Shown: positions 36,170 to 47,200 of the stretch, piece after piece
How the letters are laid out: the number at the start of each line of letters is the position of its first letter
How positions within the stretch are numbered: the stretch's first letter is position 1
Notes under the pieces: model-generated
Seen by the model: only the letters and a program-made list of their open reading frames with translations
Told to the model about the DNA's origin: nothing
Database searches by the model: none
Source: Nordella sp. HKS 07
Lineage (GTDB): Bacteria; Pseudomonadota; Alphaproteobacteria; Rhizobiales; Aestuariivirgaceae
Direction: 5' to 3'
Assembly (NCBI RefSeq): GCF_011046735.1
Contig: NZ_CP049258.1
Location: 5,970,001-6,034,000 of the forward strand
DNA: 64,000 nucleotides
Program-made: the position numbers and the translations under genes

Positions 36170-37562
36170 CCGGCATCGGACCCAGCCACTGGTCGAAATC
36201 GCGCAGCGCGCGCGCCGTATAAGCGTGCTTGCGGGCGATCTGCTTGTCCTTGCCGCGCGGCTTCTTGCCGTCCGGACCTTTGGGTATCTCGACCGGCGGG
36301 AAGAGGCCGAAATTGACGTTCATCGGCTGGAACGAGCCCGTATTGTTGTCGGTCGTCTCGATATGGCCGCCGGTGATGTGGTTGATGAGCGCGCCATGGC
36401 CGGTGGTGGCGGGCGGCGGCGAGAAGTCACGTCCCAAACGCTCGGCGGCTGCCATGCGGCCCGCCATGAGCCCCATCGCGGCGCTCTCGACATAGCCCTC
36501 GACACCGGTGATCTGGCCGGCAAAACGCAAGCGTGGAGAGGCTCTTAACCGCAAGCGCTCGTCCAGAACCTTGGGACTGTTGAGGAAGGTGTTGCGGTGC
36601 AGGCCGCCCAATCTGGCGAACTCGGCATTTTCGAGGCCTGGAATGGTCTTGAAGACGCGCAGCTGCTCGCCATGCTTCAGCTTGGTCTGGAAGCCGACCA
36701 TGTTGTAGAGCGTGCCGAGCTTGTTGTCCTGGCGCAGTTGCACCACGGCATAGGGCTTCGTGTCGGGCTGATGCGCATTGGTGAGGCCGCGCGGCTTCAT
36801 CGGGCCGTGGCGCAACGTCTCCGGCCCGCGCTCCGCCATCACCTCGATCGGCAGGCAGCCGTCGAAATAGGGCGTCGATTTTTCCCATTCCTTGAAGTCG
36901 GTCTTATCGCCCGCGATCAGCGCGCCGATGAAGGCATCATACTGCTCGCGCGTCATCGGGCAGTTGATATAGTCCTTGCCGGTGCCGCCCGGCCCCTGCT
37001 TGTCGTAGCGCGACTGGAACCAGGCGACATTCATGTCGATCGTGTCGCGATGGACGATGGGCGCGATGGCGTCGAAGAAGGCGAGGCCCTGATCGCCGGT
37101 GAGCGCCTGGATCGCGCCCGCGAGTGCCGGCGAGGTGAGGGGACCGGTGGCGACGATCACATTGTCCCAGTCCTCGGGCGGCAGGCCCGCGACTTCGCCG
37201 CGCGCGATGGTGATGAGCGGATGGGCGTGCAGCGCTTCGCTGACACCGTCTGAGAATCCATCGCGGTCGACGGCGAGCGCGCCGCCCGCCGGCACCTTGT
37301 GGCGGTCGCCCATGCGCATGATGAGCGAGCCGGCGCGGCGCATCTCCTCATGCAGGAGGCCCACGGCATTGCTTTGCGCGTCGTCGGAGCGGAAGGAGTT
37401 GGAGCAGACGAGCTCGGCCAGGCCTTGCGTCTTGTGGGCGTCGGTCATGCGCTCGGGGCGCATTTCATGGAGGACGACCGGTACGCCGGCATGCGCCGCC
37501 TGCCAGGCCGCCTCGCTGCCGGCGAGACCGCCGCCGATGATATGTATGGGCTTCAGTGTCAT
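36153..37562 (-). CDS. trmFO: methylenetetrahydrofolate-tRNA-(uracil-54-C5)-methyltransferase
   Basis: TrmFO makes ribothymidine at position 54 of tRNAs, using methylenetetrahydrofolate and FAD. The 469 residues begin with the FAD-binding [20 protein letters not shown] and contain [20 protein letters not shown] near residue 50, a family signature with a conserved Cys, and [19 protein letters not shown] near residue 320. It ends opposite the DUF4153 gene, sharing 17 bases. Confidence 0.94.
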   Translation of the reverse strand: MTLKPIHIIGGGLAGSEAAWQAAHAGVPVVLHEMRPERMTDAHKTQGLAELVCSNSFRSDDAQSNAVGLLHEEMRRAGSLIMRMGDRHKVPAGGALAVDRDGFSDGVSEALHAHPLITIARGEVAGLPPEDWDNVIVATGPLTSPALAGAIQALTGDQGLAFFDAIAPIVHRDTIDMNVAWFQSRYDKQGPGGTGKDYINCPMTREQYDAFIGALIAGDKTDFKEWEKSTPYFDGCLPIEVMAERGPETLRHGPMKPRGLTNAHQPDTKPYAVVQLRQDNKLGTLYNMVGFQTKLKHGEQLRVFKTIPGLENAEFARLGGLHRNTFLNSPKVLDERLRLRASPRLRFAGQITGVEGYVESAAMGLMAGRMAAAERLGRDFSPPPATTGHGALINHITGGHIETTDNNTGSFQPMNVNFGLFPPVEIPKGPDGKKPRGKDKQIARKHAYTARALRDFDQWLGPMPAIAAE

Positions 37563-37607
37563 GGCCGGGGACCTATCATGCCGGGCCTAAGATTACCAAC
37601 CCGAAGC

Positions 37608-37723
37608 CTAGCGCGGGATGCGAAAAAGTGGGTACCGGTTTTTCGCGAGAACCCCGCGCTAATTATTGGAATCGATCACGTTTATGAGTTTGGATTGATG
37701 CAATCCAAACTCATCGTGATCTA
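37608..37723. repeat. composite palindromic repeat (units A+B)
   Basis: Unit A (37608-37662) pairs CTAGCGCGGG...GAAAAAG with TTTTTCGCGAGAACCCCGCGCTAA. Unit B (37671-37723) pairs ATCACGTTTATGAGTTTGGATT with AATCCAAACTCATCGTGAT. The same A-B arrangement recurs at 50641-50757, and B alone at 56146. It fills most of the gap 37563-37810, in which I see no gene. Confidence 0.85.
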
Positions 37724-37810
37724 CCATGTCTGCGGAAGCGGGCAGCAAAAGGGCGTCCCGTTTACGTCCACGTCCCGAGCCGCTAAGACGGATCAGGGTT
37801 TCTGGGAGGA

Positions 37811-39807
<1,997 letters not shown>

Positions 39808-39811
<4 letters not shown>

Positions 39812-40086
39812 CCAGGATCCTGCATGCCGCCATCAGGGGCCGGGTGCAGGGAGTGGGCTATCGCGCCTGGGTGGCAGACACGGCGCTCCGCCTCGACCTC
39901 ACGGGCTGGGTGCGCAATCGCCGCGATGGTTCAGTGGAGGCGGTCTTCAAGGGCGCGGATGAGGCGGTCGCGCACATGCTCGCCGCCTGCCGCAAGGGGC
40001 CTCGCAGCGCGGTGGTGCACGACATCGTGGTGAGCGAGGCGGCGGACGAGGGCTGGCGCGATTTCGCCGTGCGGCCGACCCTGTAG
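39808..40086 (+). CDS. acyP: acylphosphatase
   Basis: A 92-residue acylphosphatase, which hydrolyses carboxyl-phosphate bonds. The signature GRVQGVGYRAWV (residues about 11-22) holds the catalytic Arg, and GWVRNRRDGSVEAVFKG holds the catalytic Asn. The start overlaps the pccA stop in an ATGA arrangement, so the two genes are coupled. Confidence 0.92.
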
Positions 40087-40138
40087 ATTTACAGGGACGG
40101 AAACAGGGATACGGAAAATTTCGCGGGTCGGGCGCGTA

Positions 40139-40816
40139 TCACCCGAAGATCTCGCGATAGGCGGCCTTCAGCGCCACGTCGGCGTCCTCCATCGTAACCG
40201 GCAGACCGAGATCGACCAGGCTGGTGACGCCGTGCTCCGCCACGCCGCAGGGCACGATGCCAGAAAAATGCGACAGGTCCGGCTCGACATTGAGGCTGAT
40301 GCCATGGAAGGTCACGCTGTGGCGCACCCTGATGCCGATGGCGGCGATCTTCTCTTCGACATCTGGACCCTTGTCGGGCCGCCTGACCCAGACGCCGACC
40401 CGGTCCTCGCGCCGCTCGCCCTTGACGTTGAAGGCGGCGAGGGTGTCGATGAGCCAGGCCTCGAGCCCGGCCACGAAAGCGCGCACATCCTGTCCGCGCT
40501 TGCGCAGGTCCAGCATCACATAGGCGACCCGCTGGCCGGGCCCGTGATAGGTATATTGGCCGCCGCGCCCGGTCTTGTGGACGGGGAAGCGGTCCGCGGC
40601 CACGAGATCCGTTTCCTTGGCGCTGGTGCCGGCGGTGTAGAGGGGCGGGTGCTCGAGTAGCCAGACCAGTTCGGGAGAATCGCCCCTGGCGATAGCGAGG
40701 GTTTCGCGCTCCATGCGGGCGATTCCGTCCTCGTAGGAGGTGAGGCCGGGGGTAACTTCCCAGCGGGCGGAAGGTGCTGATTTCAGGGAAAAAGCGATAT
40801 TCGAACGGGGCTGCAT
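40139..40816 (-). CDS. lipB: lipoyl(octanoyl) transferase
   Basis: LipB moves octanoate from acyl carrier protein to lipoyl domains of 2-oxoacid dehydrogenases. The 225 residues include [19 protein letters not shown], the signature [17 protein letters not shown] near residue 95, and the catalytic cysteine in [15 protein letters not shown] near residue 185. The length is normal. It is a single-gene unit, opposite in direction to the pccA-acylphosphatase pair. Confidence 0.93.
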   Translation of the reverse strand: MQPRSNIAFSLKSAPSARWEVTPGLTSYEDGIARMERETLAIARGDSPELVWLLEHPPLYTAGTSAKETDLVAADRFPVHKTGRGGQYTYHGPGQRVAYVMLDLRKRGQDVRAFVAGLEAWLIDTLAAFNVKGERREDRVGVWVRRPDKGPDVEEKIAAIGIRVRHSVTFHGISLNVEPDLSHFSGIVPCGVAEHGVTSLVDLGLPVTMEDADVALKAAYREIFG

Positions 40817-40916
40817 GGGCTCTAGATAGTCTTTGTTGAGGATGGCGAAAAGGATCGTTCGCGGGGGTTGATTTCACCAAACCCGCCTGTTACACACCGC
40901 CCGCTTCCAATGATTT

Positions 40917-41001
40917 GCGGCCGTGGCGGAATTGGTAGACGCACTAGCTTGAGGTGCTAGCGAGTAACATCGTGGAGGTTCGAGTCCTCTCGGCCGCACC
41001 A
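40917..41001 (+). tRNA. tRNA-Leu (anticodon GAG)
   Basis: The 85-base sequence folds as a class II tRNA. The acceptor GCGGCCG pairs with CGGCCGC, the D-arm reads GGAATTGGTAGACGC, and the anticodon stem CTAGC/GCTAG holds the loop TTGAGGT, giving GAG. A variable arm and the T-arm GGTTCGAGTCC follow. CCA is encoded at the 3' end (40999-41001). Confidence 0.96.
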
Positions 41002-41414
41002 AAGACAAAATCCATACATTTCAAATGGTTAGACGAGCAACAGGGTTGCTTGTGTAACCATTTGTGCAGGCGGGCGTGGGAATGCCGGAGGAACGGAAGC
41101 AGGGTTGCCGACCGCAGATCCACCGTTTCGACGAGCAACGAAATGAGACGCCCTTGGTGCACGCTCCTCAGGCGTCAGAACGGCCTGTTGGGCATTCCCG
41201 CTACATATCCCGGCGAGTGCATTGACCAGATGTCTTGCGCGGAGTCACTCGACCCGGTGAACCAAGGCCCGGATCGCAGGCTGGATGAATTTACCCAGGT
41301 TGAAAGATTCTCAGTCTTCCAACCTCTAAACTTACGGACGAGTGTCGCTGCGTAATTGCAATGTAAGGTTACGTCGGATAAGAGCGAGTGTGGCGGCGTC
41401 AGCGGAGGTCTCAA
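41002..41414. other. gap after tRNA-Leu without a recognisable gene
   Basis: About 410 bases directly downstream of the tRNA hold only short open frames with no convincing start or family. The base composition becomes less GC-rich than in the housekeeping genes to the left. It may contain remains of integrated DNA, but I find no integrase fragment and no second copy of the tRNA 3' end. Confidence 0.4.
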
Positions 41415-41720
41415 ATGAGAAGTCTCTTTGCTCTGTTCCTCTGTGCCTCACCTTTTTGTTTGCCTGCCCAAGCCGCAACATGGGTTGAAGGACAAGGTCA
41501 AAGCTGTGACATCGCTTGCGCGCAATCCGCCATGATCGCCGCGAGAAGCGGCGTTTATGTGAATGGCAGCCCCTACTTTATTTGCGCCGCGAATGCGGGG
41601 GGCCAAGGATTTAGGCCAGGATATAATTTGCAGCCCAGTTGGTCGGCAGTCTGCGTGGTGGGCTGGGGAGGCAAGGAGATCGCTGTAAATCGCGGATATA
41701 TATGCTTGTGCGGCCCATAG
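41415..41720 (+). CDS. small cysteine-rich secreted protein
   Basis: A 101-residue protein with a signal peptide (LFALFLCASPFCLPAQAATW). The mature part (about 80 residues) has six cysteines (QSCDIAC, YFICAANAG, AVCVVGW, YICLCG), probably paired as disulphides in the periplasm or outside. GGAGGTCTCAA before the ATG is an excellent ribosome site and fixes the start over one 27 bases upstream. I do not recognise the family. It converges with the L,D-transpeptidase-like gene. Confidence 0.65.
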   Translation: MRSLFALFLCASPFCLPAQAATWVEGQGQSCDIACAQSAMIAARSGVYVNGSPYFICAANAGGQGFRPGYNLQPSWSAVCVVGWGGKEIAVNRGYICLCGP

Positions 41721-41900
41721 CTTTTATCGTCACGGATACTGCCTGAAGTTCTGTGACCGCTTGACGGCGGCTGCGCGCCACGTCCTGGGGAAGGAGGGCA
41801 ATGGCGGCCCGGATATAGAGCGCCCTGCATGTGCGACATTGGCCACGGTCGTTCTCTGGATGTCAGAACGAACTACCGGCTCATGGGATAAAAGGGACCT

Positions 41901-42881
41901 TCACGAACCCTTGCAAATCGGTATCGGCCGCGGCGGCGCTTGCGGATGATCCTTCCGGTATTGAACCAGGATCGGCTCGAGAGATTCTCGCGGCCAGAAT
42001 TTCGGAGTGCGAATTTCTTTCAAGCAAGAGGCGTTCCAATATAATCCCGCGCGCGATAGTGACCGGGCAGCCTTGACGGCCTGAGCGACGGCTTCGATGT
42101 CTCCTGATTCAGGATAGATATAAAGCGTCGTCGGTTTATCCTTCATGATCGGGATGATTTGTCTGGCGTCCGAAGGCGACCAACTCGTGCACCCGTTGCT
42201 GCGGCCCAAAGAATAGTCCACGAGCTTTCCGAACGGAATGTAGCCGTCTCGGTTTGCGTAGGGACTGTTCGGATCCTTCCGCAGGCATACTCCTCTCAAC
42301 ACCACGGCCGGATGCCCTCCGATTAGGCGGACCCTCGCATTTGCGGTGCCGCCTTCTCCGTCAAACTGCACAAACGATCGGTTCAAAACCGCATTTTTCC
42401 CGGATGAGGTACGATAATAGCCTTTGAAAGACTTGGTCTCCTCTCCTGTCAAATAGGCCCCGCCCGTCGTCAGTTTGGAATCCATCGCATTGCTGAAGTT
42501 CTTCGCGCACCGTATTCCGTTGGCGAAATTAACGGTGCCTTTCAAATGACGACCGTTGCCGTGACCCGTTGGAACCGCACGAAAGGTCTGATCGGCTTCG
42601 CATATAGTGTAGAACCGCCGCCCCGACCCGCCGGGCCGCGTAGCATCCATTGCGAAGTAACATGGATTCTTAACCGCGCCCTCGCTCACCTTTTGCAGAT
42701 AGAGGGCGCGTGCCCTCTGCAAAACCACTTGTGCGATTTGGTTTGGGCCTTCGCCGACGTGAGATCGCAGCCATGCTGGGACATTTGACGATTGCTCTGC
42801 GGCAAAAGTTTGGGGCAAACCCAACAAGGCAATAGCCATGCCCAGGCTGACGACACTGAAGAGGAACAATCTCGGCCGCAT
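41901..42881 (-). CDS. YkuD_2-type L,D-transpeptidase-like protein
   Basis: A 326-residue secreted protein with a signal peptide (LFSVVSLGMAIALLGLPQTFA). The central region fits the murein L,D-transpeptidase YkuD_2 family: FVQFDGEGGTANARVRLIGG near residue 175, then VDYSLGRSNGCTSWSPSDA with the presumed catalytic Cys in NGCTSW. In ordinary YkuD enzymes this motif reads SHGC; here Asn replaces His, so activity is uncertain. The start at 42881 follows GGGAGA and gives a clean signal peptide. The tail is proline-rich (HPQAPPRPIPICKG). It lies in the accessory stretch next to tRNA-Leu. Confidence 0.72.
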   Translation of the reverse strand: MRPRLFLFSVVSLGMAIALLGLPQTFAAEQSSNVPAWLRSHVGEGPNQIAQVVLQRARALYLQKVSEGAVKNPCYFAMDATRPGGSGRRFYTICEADQTFRAVPTGHGNGRHLKGTVNFANGIRCAKNFSNAMDSKLTTGGAYLTGEETKSFKGYYRTSSGKNAVLNRSFVQFDGEGGTANARVRLIGGHPAVVLRGVCLRKDPNSPYANRDGYIPFGKLVDYSLGRSNGCTSWSPSDARQIIPIMKDKPTTLYIYPESGDIEAVAQAVKAARSLSRAGLYWNASCLKEIRTPKFWPRESLEPILVQYRKDHPQAPPRPIPICKGS

Positions 42882-43110
42882 TGGATCAGGTCTCCCGCGA
42901 GCTCTCGCAAAAGAACCATGAAGCACATGCAAGTTCAAGCCTGTTGGCATACGGTCCGATGCTCTCGTGAATTGACCCAAGGCACCTTTGTTCACAAGAT
43001 AGAGTGATGTTGAGACCGCCCGACCGAAAATGGTAGAGCCTCTTCGCGGGATCTCGATGGACGCGAACCGCCCGTCGATGCCCTAAGGACAGAAACAAGG
43101 GAGATCAAGC

Positions 43111-43548
43111 ATGCGTATTCCAATCCGGCTCCTCGGCGCTTTGGTCGCGGTGATCGCCCTGTTTGGCGTCGGTCTTCAGAGCGCCAACGCCGATAGCGGA
43201 AGAATTACGCTTACAGTCTACAAAGCCGGCTGGATCATCGGTGGTTCCGGCGGTAGCGGCAAGCTCTCCTTCCGCGGCCGCACCTATCGGCTTGGGGTCG
43301 GCGGCATAGACTACGGCCTCGTGTTCGGCGGCTCGAAGACCGTGCTGCACGGCCGAGTGAGCAATATCCGACGCGCGTCAGACGTTGAGGGCGTGTACGG
43401 TGCCGCGGGCGCGGGGCTTGCGGTCATCCGCGGTGTCCGCGCGATCGTGCTCACCAACCAGAAGGGTGCCGTTCTGGAGCTCTCGGGCCGGCAGACCGGT
43501 CTGATGGTGAACGTCGACCTGAGCGGGTTAGCGCTCACGATAAAATAG
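43111..43548 (+). CDS. secreted glycine-rich protein of unknown function
   Basis: A 145-residue protein with a signal peptide (LLGALVAVIALFGVGLQSANA). The mature part is rich in Gly and beta strands: KAGWIIGGSGGSGKLSFRG, YGLVFGGSKTVLHGRVSNI and GVYGAAGAGLAVIRGVRAIV. I recall similar proteins in Bradyrhizobium-type genomes, and the pattern is reminiscent of the EipA/DUF1134 fold, but I cannot assign it firmly. An AAGGGAGATC site precedes the ATG. Confidence 0.6.
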   Translation: MRIPIRLLGALVAVIALFGVGLQSANADSGRITLTVYKAGWIIGGSGGSGKLSFRGRTYRLGVGGIDYGLVFGGSKTVLHGRVSNIRRASDVEGVYGAAGAGLAVIRGVRAIVLTNQKGAVLELSGRQTGLMVNVDLSGLALTIK

Positions 43549-43654
43549 TGGCGCGTGGCCTGAGCCGATCTGGTCAGTCCCGAATCCGGCACGAGTGTTA
43601 GCTGAGCAGTTCAAGGTTGCCTCGGTCGGTGTGTTCTTTCCAACTTCGTATTGG

Positions 43655-44890
43655 TCAATGCGCCAGATGATCAATTTGATCCGCGATATAGGCAGCATCG
43701 CGGCCGACGAAGGAAAGAATCGCTGACCGGAATGTGTGCATCCAGTGGAGTCCCAGGAAATAGACACCGGGACAGGCGGTCACACCGCGCTGTTGGATGG
43801 GAACACCATGGGCATCAGTGATCGGCAGCTTCAACCAATCGAAGTTGTAGCCATATCCATTTGCCCAAATGATTGTGCCGATACTCTCCTCGCGCAGGTG
43901 CAATGTGCGTATGCCGGCGTCGATCCGCAGAGGCGGTAGTGGCGGCAATTCTTCCTTTGGCTGGATATCGGAGCTCATTGGCAGTCTGGCCGCCAGCGTG
44001 TCCGCCGCCTCAATGAAGGTCGCGTTGCCCTTTTCGGCCGCCGCCAGCAATGGGCCGGCGTCTTCGGCAAGCGCCAGTGTGCCATCGGCTGTCCCGACCA
44101 CGCGTCCAAGGAGCGTGGCGCCCATATAACCAAGGCGGCGGGGATCGAGGTCGTAACCCCCATCCATGCCGGTCATGATTATTGTTGGCGGATATTTCCT
44201 GCCCGGAAAGGTATCGATGTTCACGTCGAAGCGGCCCAGATTTTCGTACCACCAGATGATATCCTTGCCTCGATAGCGCCGGGGTACCCGATTATGGCGG
44301 CTGATAGCGAGAAAAACCCGCCGGCCACTGCGCAAGAGTTCGTCGGCAATTTGGCAGCCTGAATTGCCGCTTCCCACGACTAACACGGCACCCGGCGGCA
44401 GATTTTCCGGATTGCGGTAGTGGACAGCGTCCGTCTGATAAATGGAACTCGGCACGGCGTTGCTGTAGTCCGGGATCAGGGGGCGTTGGAACGGACCCGT
44501 TGCGATGACGACGTGCTGTGCCTGGATCGGCTCATCTGAGGTTTCAAGGGTATATTCCCCGTTGCTTACGTCGCGGCTGAGGTTCGTGACTTCAACACCG
44601 GTGCGGACCGGTGCTGCAATCTCTGCCGCATAGTCGACGACAAAGCGCAAGACGTCGGCATGATGGACAAACCCGTCAGGCTCGGATCCCGCATAGGACT
44701 TTCCAGGCAAGGCAAGAAATGAGTTTGGAAGTTGGAACCGCAGCGAATCCCAGCGCTCGGTACGCCAGCGCTCGGCAACCCGATGCCGCTCAAGGATGAT
44801 GTGCTCGCGACCGCGCTGGCGCAAATGATAGCTCATGGCCAGTCCCGCCTGGCCGCCGCCAATGATGACTGTGTCGTGCTTCTCCCACAA
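43655..44890 (-). CDS. flavin-dependent monooxygenase / NAD(P)-binding oxidoreductase
   Basis: A 411-residue class-B-type flavoprotein (CzcO/FMO-like). The FAD motif VIIGGGQAGLAMSYHL is at the front and the NADPH motif VLVVGSGNSGCQIADELL near residue 175; ATGPFQRP and IIWANGYGYNFDWL are typical linker motifs of the group. Substrates range from amines and sulphides to ketones and cannot be told here. The likely start is a TTG at 44890, preceded by GAGGTG at 5 bases. It closes the accessory stretch at 41-45 kb. Confidence 0.82.
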   Translation of the reverse strand: MWEKHDTVIIGGGQAGLAMSYHLRQRGREHIILERHRVAERWRTERWDSLRFQLPNSFLALPGKSYAGSEPDGFVHHADVLRFVVDYAAEIAAPVRTGVEVTNLSRDVSNGEYTLETSDEPIQAQHVVIATGPFQRPLIPDYSNAVPSSIYQTDAVHYRNPENLPPGAVLVVGSGNSGCQIADELLRSGRRVFLAISRHNRVPRRYRGKDIIWWYENLGRFDVNIDTFPGRKYPPTIIMTGMDGGYDLDPRRLGYMGATLLGRVVGTADGTLALAEDAGPLLAAAEKGNATFIEAADTLAARLPMSSDIQPKEELPPLPPLRIDAGIRTLHLREESIGTIIWANGYGYNFDWLKLPITDAHGVPIQQRGVTACPGVYFLGLHWMHTFRSAILSFVGRDAAYIADQIDHLAH

Positions 44891-45163
44891 ACTGCCACCT
44901 CAAGGAGGTGCAATAGATGCGCGGGAAGAGTACTCCGTTGATTGGCCATTTCAACCAGAGTGCAGTTCCAATCTGATGAGATTTAATCACCAGCTCCTAA
45001 GGTAGCGCAGGATCCCCCTGATGCGCTGCCGCTGCACGGCACTTATTTCGGCGGTGCCGCCGGATAGTATCCAGGGATTTAGAGCGCCCGCCGTGACCCC
45101 TTTGGCTCGTGTCAAGAAATGGGGCATGCTCTGGGGCCACGCTGGCGCGAAGGAGCTGGACCG

Positions 45164-45553
45164 ATGCAGGTAGTCGATCATGGCGATACCCCACGCGAGG
45201 AATGGCGCCCGGGTGTCGCGACGCGCATGCTGATCTCGGCGCAAACGGGCGCCAGGGAGCTTTGCATCTTCGAGCAATGGGTGGCGCCCGCGACCGGAGC
45301 GCCAAGCCATGTGCATCCGGTCGAGGAAGTTCTGTCCGTGCTGTCGGGCGAGGCGGAAATGTGGATCGACGAGGAACGCGCCATCCTGACCGCCGGCCAA
45401 TCGCTGGTCGTTCCGGCGCTGCGCAAGCATGGGTTCCGCAATACGGGCGCCGGCACGCTTCATATCCATGCGGTGCTGGCGTCGCCGGTCTTCGAAGCAC
45501 AGGTCGAGGGCAGGGCGGAACCGGTGCGGCGCTGGCTGCCGGCCGGCGACTGA
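45164..45553 (+). CDS. small cupin_2 protein
   Basis: A 129-residue cupin. Motif 1 is PSHVHPVEEVLSVLSGEAEM, with the usual His-x-His and Glu metal ligands; motif 2 is less complete (PALRKHGFRNTG...LHIHAVL). GGAGCTGGACC precedes the ATG at 45164, which is preferred over one 45 bases upstream. A role in sensing or converting a small molecule is possible. It lies 111 bases before the metal chaperone gene. Confidence 0.75.
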   Translation: MQVVDHGDTPREEWRPGVATRMLISAQTGARELCIFEQWVAPATGAPSHVHPVEEVLSVLSGEAEMWIDEERAILTAGQSLVVPALRKHGFRNTGAGTLHIHAVLASPVFEAQVEGRAEPVRRWLPAGD

Positions 45554-45664
45554 CGATACGATTTTTCGTGTTCTCCTTGCGAAACGAGGGCTTGACCTTG
45601 CCAAGCGGGAAGCTTGCAGAAAGGGCAAAGCGGACCAGCCGCGAAATCGACAAGGAGAGATTCA

Positions 45665-45916
45665 ATGTGCGAAGCACATCGTCACGCCGATACCCCGAAG
45701 GCGGCCGGCCATAAGGCCGACCTCGCCTTCCATGTTCAGGAAATGACCTGCGGCCACTGCGCCGGCGTGATCACTTCCGCCCTGACCAAGAGCTTTCCCG
45801 GTATCTCGGTTCACGCCGACACCGCCGCCCGCATGGTCTATGTCAACGGTGCGAGCGACGCCAAGGCCGTCGGCGGCATCATCGCCGACGCGGGATACGA
45901 GTCGACCGCCGTCTGA
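45665..45916 (+). CDS. heavy-metal-associated (HMA) domain protein, CopZ-like
   Basis: An 83-residue metallochaperone-like protein. The metal site is MTCGHC (Cys29, Cys32) at the start of an HMA ferredoxin-like fold that ends with IIADAGYESTAV. The first 16 residues are His-rich (CEAHRHADTPKAAGH), an unusual extension that may add metal sites. It probably handles copper or another soft metal. AAGGAGA precedes the ATG at 45665. No P-type ATPase is adjacent. Confidence 0.85.
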   Translation: MCEAHRHADTPKAAGHKADLAFHVQEMTCGHCAGVITSALTKSFPGISVHADTAARMVYVNGASDAKAVGGIIADAGYESTAV

Positions 45917-45935
45917 GACAGGACGATCCGGGGGA

Positions 45936-45973
45936 AGAGGCCGGAGGCGGTGACGCGTCCGGCCTTTTTATTT
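45936..45973 (+). terminator. rho-independent terminator after the HMA gene
   Basis: AGGCCGGA and TCCGGCCT pair around a 12-base loop and are followed by TTTTTATTT. It stands about 20 bases after the stop codon. Confidence 0.88.
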
Positions 45974-45980
45974 GAGCATA

Positions 45981-46104
45981 GAGCCTTTCCCGTTTTGATC
46001 GAATCCAAGGATCTCGATCAAAACGGGACAAAAAGGCTCGATTACATATATCTGGAGCGCTTCCTTGTCGCGAAAGTCGAGCAACTTTCGCGGGAAGCGC
46101 TCTA
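45981..46104. repeat. double hairpin repeat with TAGAGC edge
   Basis: Unit 1 (45981-46039) pairs GAGCCTTTCCCGTTTTGATCG with CGATCAAAACGGGACAAAAAGGCTC. Unit 2 (46055-46104) pairs GAGCGCTTCC...CGCGAAAGT with ACTTTCGCGGGAAGCGCTC. Unit 2 resembles the second hairpin at 24557-24672. On the minus strand its TAG edge is the stop codon of the next gene. Confidence 0.8.
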
Positions 46105-47100
46105 ACCGCCCTCCGGGGTGAAGAAGCTGTCGGCGTGGATATCGCGCGCCAGCACGCCGCGCTCGGCGAGCACGAGCTGCACCGCATCGACCATGGCCGG
46201 CGGGCCCGCGATATAGGCCTTGGCGCCGGCGAGCGCCGCGTGATCGCGGGCGATCACATCGGAAACAAATCCGCTCCGCCAGCCTTCCGCGATTTCCGAC
46301 GAGAGAGCGGCGTGATAGGCCACCTGCGGATGCCGGGCCGCGAGATCACGGAAATGCTCGACCAGATAGAGGTCGCGTTGCGCCCGCGCCCCGAAATAGA
46401 CCGTGATCGGACTATCGGCGCCAGAGGCGAGGGCGGTCTCGACGATGGACTTTATGGGCGCGAGCCCGCTGCCCCCCGCGACCGCGATGATCGCGCCCGC
46501 ATGCGCGTCGCGCAGAAAGGCCGAGCCGAAAGCGCCTTCGACGCTGACACGATCGCCCTCGCGCAGTGACGACATGATGCGTGAGCTGGTCCGCCCGCCG
46601 GGCACGGCGCGGACATGCAGTTCGACCAGTTCCTCGTCGGGCCGGCTCGCCATGGAATAGGGCCGCGACGGCGCGCCTTCGACGGTGAGCTTGAGATACT
46701 GGCCGGCGGTGAAGCGGAAGCGTGTGCGCTCATCGAGCTTGAGGGCGAGGCGACGGATGTCATGGGTCATCTGCTCGACGGCGACGACGCTCGCCCCTTG
46801 CGGTGGCCCCGCGGCATCCGCCGGAGCCTCGCCGAGCCAGCTCAGGCTCACATCGCTGTCGGGCGCCGCCCGGCAGGCGAGGATCAGGCCTTGCGCTTTT
46901 TCCTCCTCGCTCAGCGCGAAACGCGTATGCGGCTTGAGCGTCACGCTGCCCGAGTGGAGCCTCGACTTGCAGGCGGCGCAACGCCCGGCCGTGCAGCTGT
47001 GCGGATAGGGGACGCCGACGCCAAGCGCCGCCTCGAGGATCGTCTGGCCCTCGGCAACGGCCACGCGCCGTTCGATCTGTGGGAGCGTCACGTATTTCAT
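46102..47100 (-). CDS. ferredoxin-FAD-NAD(P)H oxidoreductase (oxygenase-reductase-like)
   Basis: A 332-residue electron-transfer protein. It starts with a plant-type [2Fe-2S] ferredoxin domain (Cys36, Cys41 and Cys44 in SCTAGRCAACKS, Cys76 in LACRAAP), then an FAD domain (SRPYSMAS near residue 144) and an NAD(P) domain (VAGGSGLAPIKSIVET near 208). This order is found in reductases of multicomponent oxygenases and in CDP-6-deoxyglucoseen reductases. It could serve the Rieske oxygenase 29 kb away, which lacks a neighbouring reductase, but nothing links them directly. GAGGAGG precedes the ATG. The stop codon lies at the edge of a repeat. Confidence 0.82.
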   Translation of the reverse strand: MKYVTLPQIERRVAVAEGQTILEAALGVGVPYPHSCTAGRCAACKSRLHSGSVTLKPHTRFALSEEEKAQGLILACRAAPDSDVSLSWLGEAPADAAGPPQGASVVAVEQMTHDIRRLALKLDERTRFRFTAGQYLKLTVEGAPSRPYSMASRPDEELVELHVRAVPGGRTSSRIMSSLREGDRVSVEGAFGSAFLRDAHAGAIIAVAGGSGLAPIKSIVETALASGADSPITVYFGARAQRDLYLVEHFRDLAARHPQVAYHAALSSEIAEGWRSGFVSDVIARDHAALAGAKAYIAGPPAMVDAVQLVLAERGVLARDIHADSFFTPEGG

Positions 47101-47200
47101 GGCGCAGTCCTCCTCTTACGCGCGGTGATCGCGCTGAACTGTTCGAGATTTGAGGAGGACGGCTTCTAAAGGTTCCCGCCCTTGTAAGGTCAACAGGGAT

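Noticed and set aside
44917-44976. 19-residue open frame behind a perfect AAGGAGGT
   Set aside because: No plus-strand gene follows closely, the peptide has no features, and the same bases provide the ribosome site of the minus-strand TTG-start gene.
41002-45000. Attachment-site duplication of the tRNA-Leu 3' end
   Set aside because: I looked for a second GGTTCGAGTCCTC-like end to the right and saw none within the window.
44987-45677. Minus-strand open frames opposite the cupin and its upstream gap
   Set aside because: They cover a clear cupin on the plus strand, have no convincing start and match no family I know.
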